Assembly: GCF_001687605.2 (NCBI RefSeq)
Contig: NZ_CP016539.2
Location: 1,270,501 to 1,334,500 of the forward strand
From: Planococcus plakortidis
Lineage (GTDB): Bacteria; Bacillota; Bacilli; Bacillales_A; Planococcaceae
DNA length: 64,000 bases
Reading direction: 5' to 3'
A program made the translations under genes and the position numbers. Shown here one piece after another: positions 63,863 to 64,000 of the stretch. How positions within the stretch are numbered: the first letter of the stretch is position 1; every line of letters starts with the position of its first letter. The notes below the pieces were generated by a model. The model made no database searches, was not told the origin of the DNA, and saw only the letters and a program-made list of their open reading frames with translations.

Positions 63863-64000
63863 AAAGAAAATGAAGACGATGGCATTTGAAGAACCGCTGA
63901 TCGAATTGAGAAAGAAGATTTCCGAGCTGAAGGAATATACGGAAACGGCAGATGTCGACCTCAGTTCAGAAATCACTTCCCTCGAACAGCGTTTCGCTAA
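63855..64000 (+). CDS. accA: Acetyl-CoA carboxylase carboxyltransferase subunit alpha, 5' end only
   Basis: The first 48 codons are present ([20 protein letters not shown], then [20 protein letters not shown]), matching the AccA N-terminus; the rest lies beyond the window. The start overlaps the accD stop by 8 bases, indicating translational coupling, which suits the fixed stoichiometry of the AccAD complex. Confidence 0.9.
   Translation, partial: MSKKKMKTMAFEEPLIELRKKISELKEYTETADVDLSSEITSLEQRFA

Overview
The window is a continuous stretch of Bacillota chromosome. It encodes about 66 proteins, with no prophage, transposase, CRISPR array, rRNA or tRNA that I can see. Gene content and order closely follow the ytfP to accDA part of the Bacillus subtilis map (pepV-dat, thpR-ytlR-trmB-ytnP, ytpPQR-sftA-murC-ytxGHJ-aroA-ccpA, acuCBA/acsA, tyrS, rpsD, ytsP-hisJ-ezrA-iscS-thiI, acsM-sppA-yteJ-tpx-ytxK, ald, ytkL-ytoI-ytpI-nrnA-dnaE, accDA). 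Base composition is nearer half G+C than B. subtilis, judged by eye. Accessory genes (rarD, a FadR-type regulator before accD, a long PBP1A) also differ. Together these suggest a Planococcaceae member such as Planococcus; this is inference from synteny and protein flavour, not a database result.

Layout. 1-3.8 kb: flavoprotein (cut at the window edge), a MurJ/SpoVB-type flippase and an rRNA pseudouridine synthase. 3.8-12 kb: a small DeoR-type HTH protein, dipeptidase PepV and D-amino-acid aminotransferase, RNA cyclic phosphodiesterase, lipid kinase, TrmB, a YtnP-type lactonase and an M42 aminopeptidase. 12-20 kb: a lipoprotein with the thioredoxin-like/ytpQ/ytpR/sftA/murC cluster, then the ytxG-ytxH-brxC stress operon behind a sigma-B promoter. 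20-27 kb: DAHP synthase-chorismate mutase, CcpA and the acetyl-CoA synthetase control circuit (AcsA, acetylase AcuA, deacetylase AcuC, AcuB). 27-35 kb: PBP1A, T-box-controlled tyrS, a sigma-B-type stress gene, a BtuF-like protein, a CPT-like kinase, and rpsD with a long leader. 35-44 kb: an amber-interrupted methionine gamma-lyase gene behind a strong cre site, free-methionine sulfoxide reductase, HisJ, EzrA, the IscS-ThiI thiolation pair and a second acyl-CoA synthetase. 44-53 kb: RarD, SppA, RDD protein, an unusual Tpx, YtxK, two universal stress proteins and the preQ1-riboswitch-controlled queCDE operon. 53-64 kb: alanine dehydrogenase, an M24 peptidase, YtkL, YtoI, YtpI, NrnA, DnaE, a palindrome-rich interspersed repeat, and a FadR-type regulator translationally coupled to accD-accA.

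Themes: carbon control (CcpA plus cre-like sites at mgl, aroA and perhaps ccpA; AcsA acetylation control), cell envelope and division (flippase, SftA, MurC, EzrA, PBP1A, SppA), thiol and redox homeostasis (thioredoxin-like protein, BrxC, Tpx, fRMsr), and tRNA modification (TrmB, ThiI/IscS, queuosine genes).

Points most worth a second look: the in-frame TAG in the methionine gamma-lyase gene with a near-consensus cre; a thiol peroxidase whose canonical resolving cysteine is Thr while a new Cys appears at 85; the FadR-type regulator with a perfect AGTGGTC-A-GACCACT operator in front of acetyl-CoA carboxylase genes; the repeat island between dnaE and that regulator, flanked by two copies of a terminator palindrome; and a DnaE with a degenerate PHP N-terminus and shortened C-terminus. 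I found no evidence of a wholly undescribed multi-gene system.
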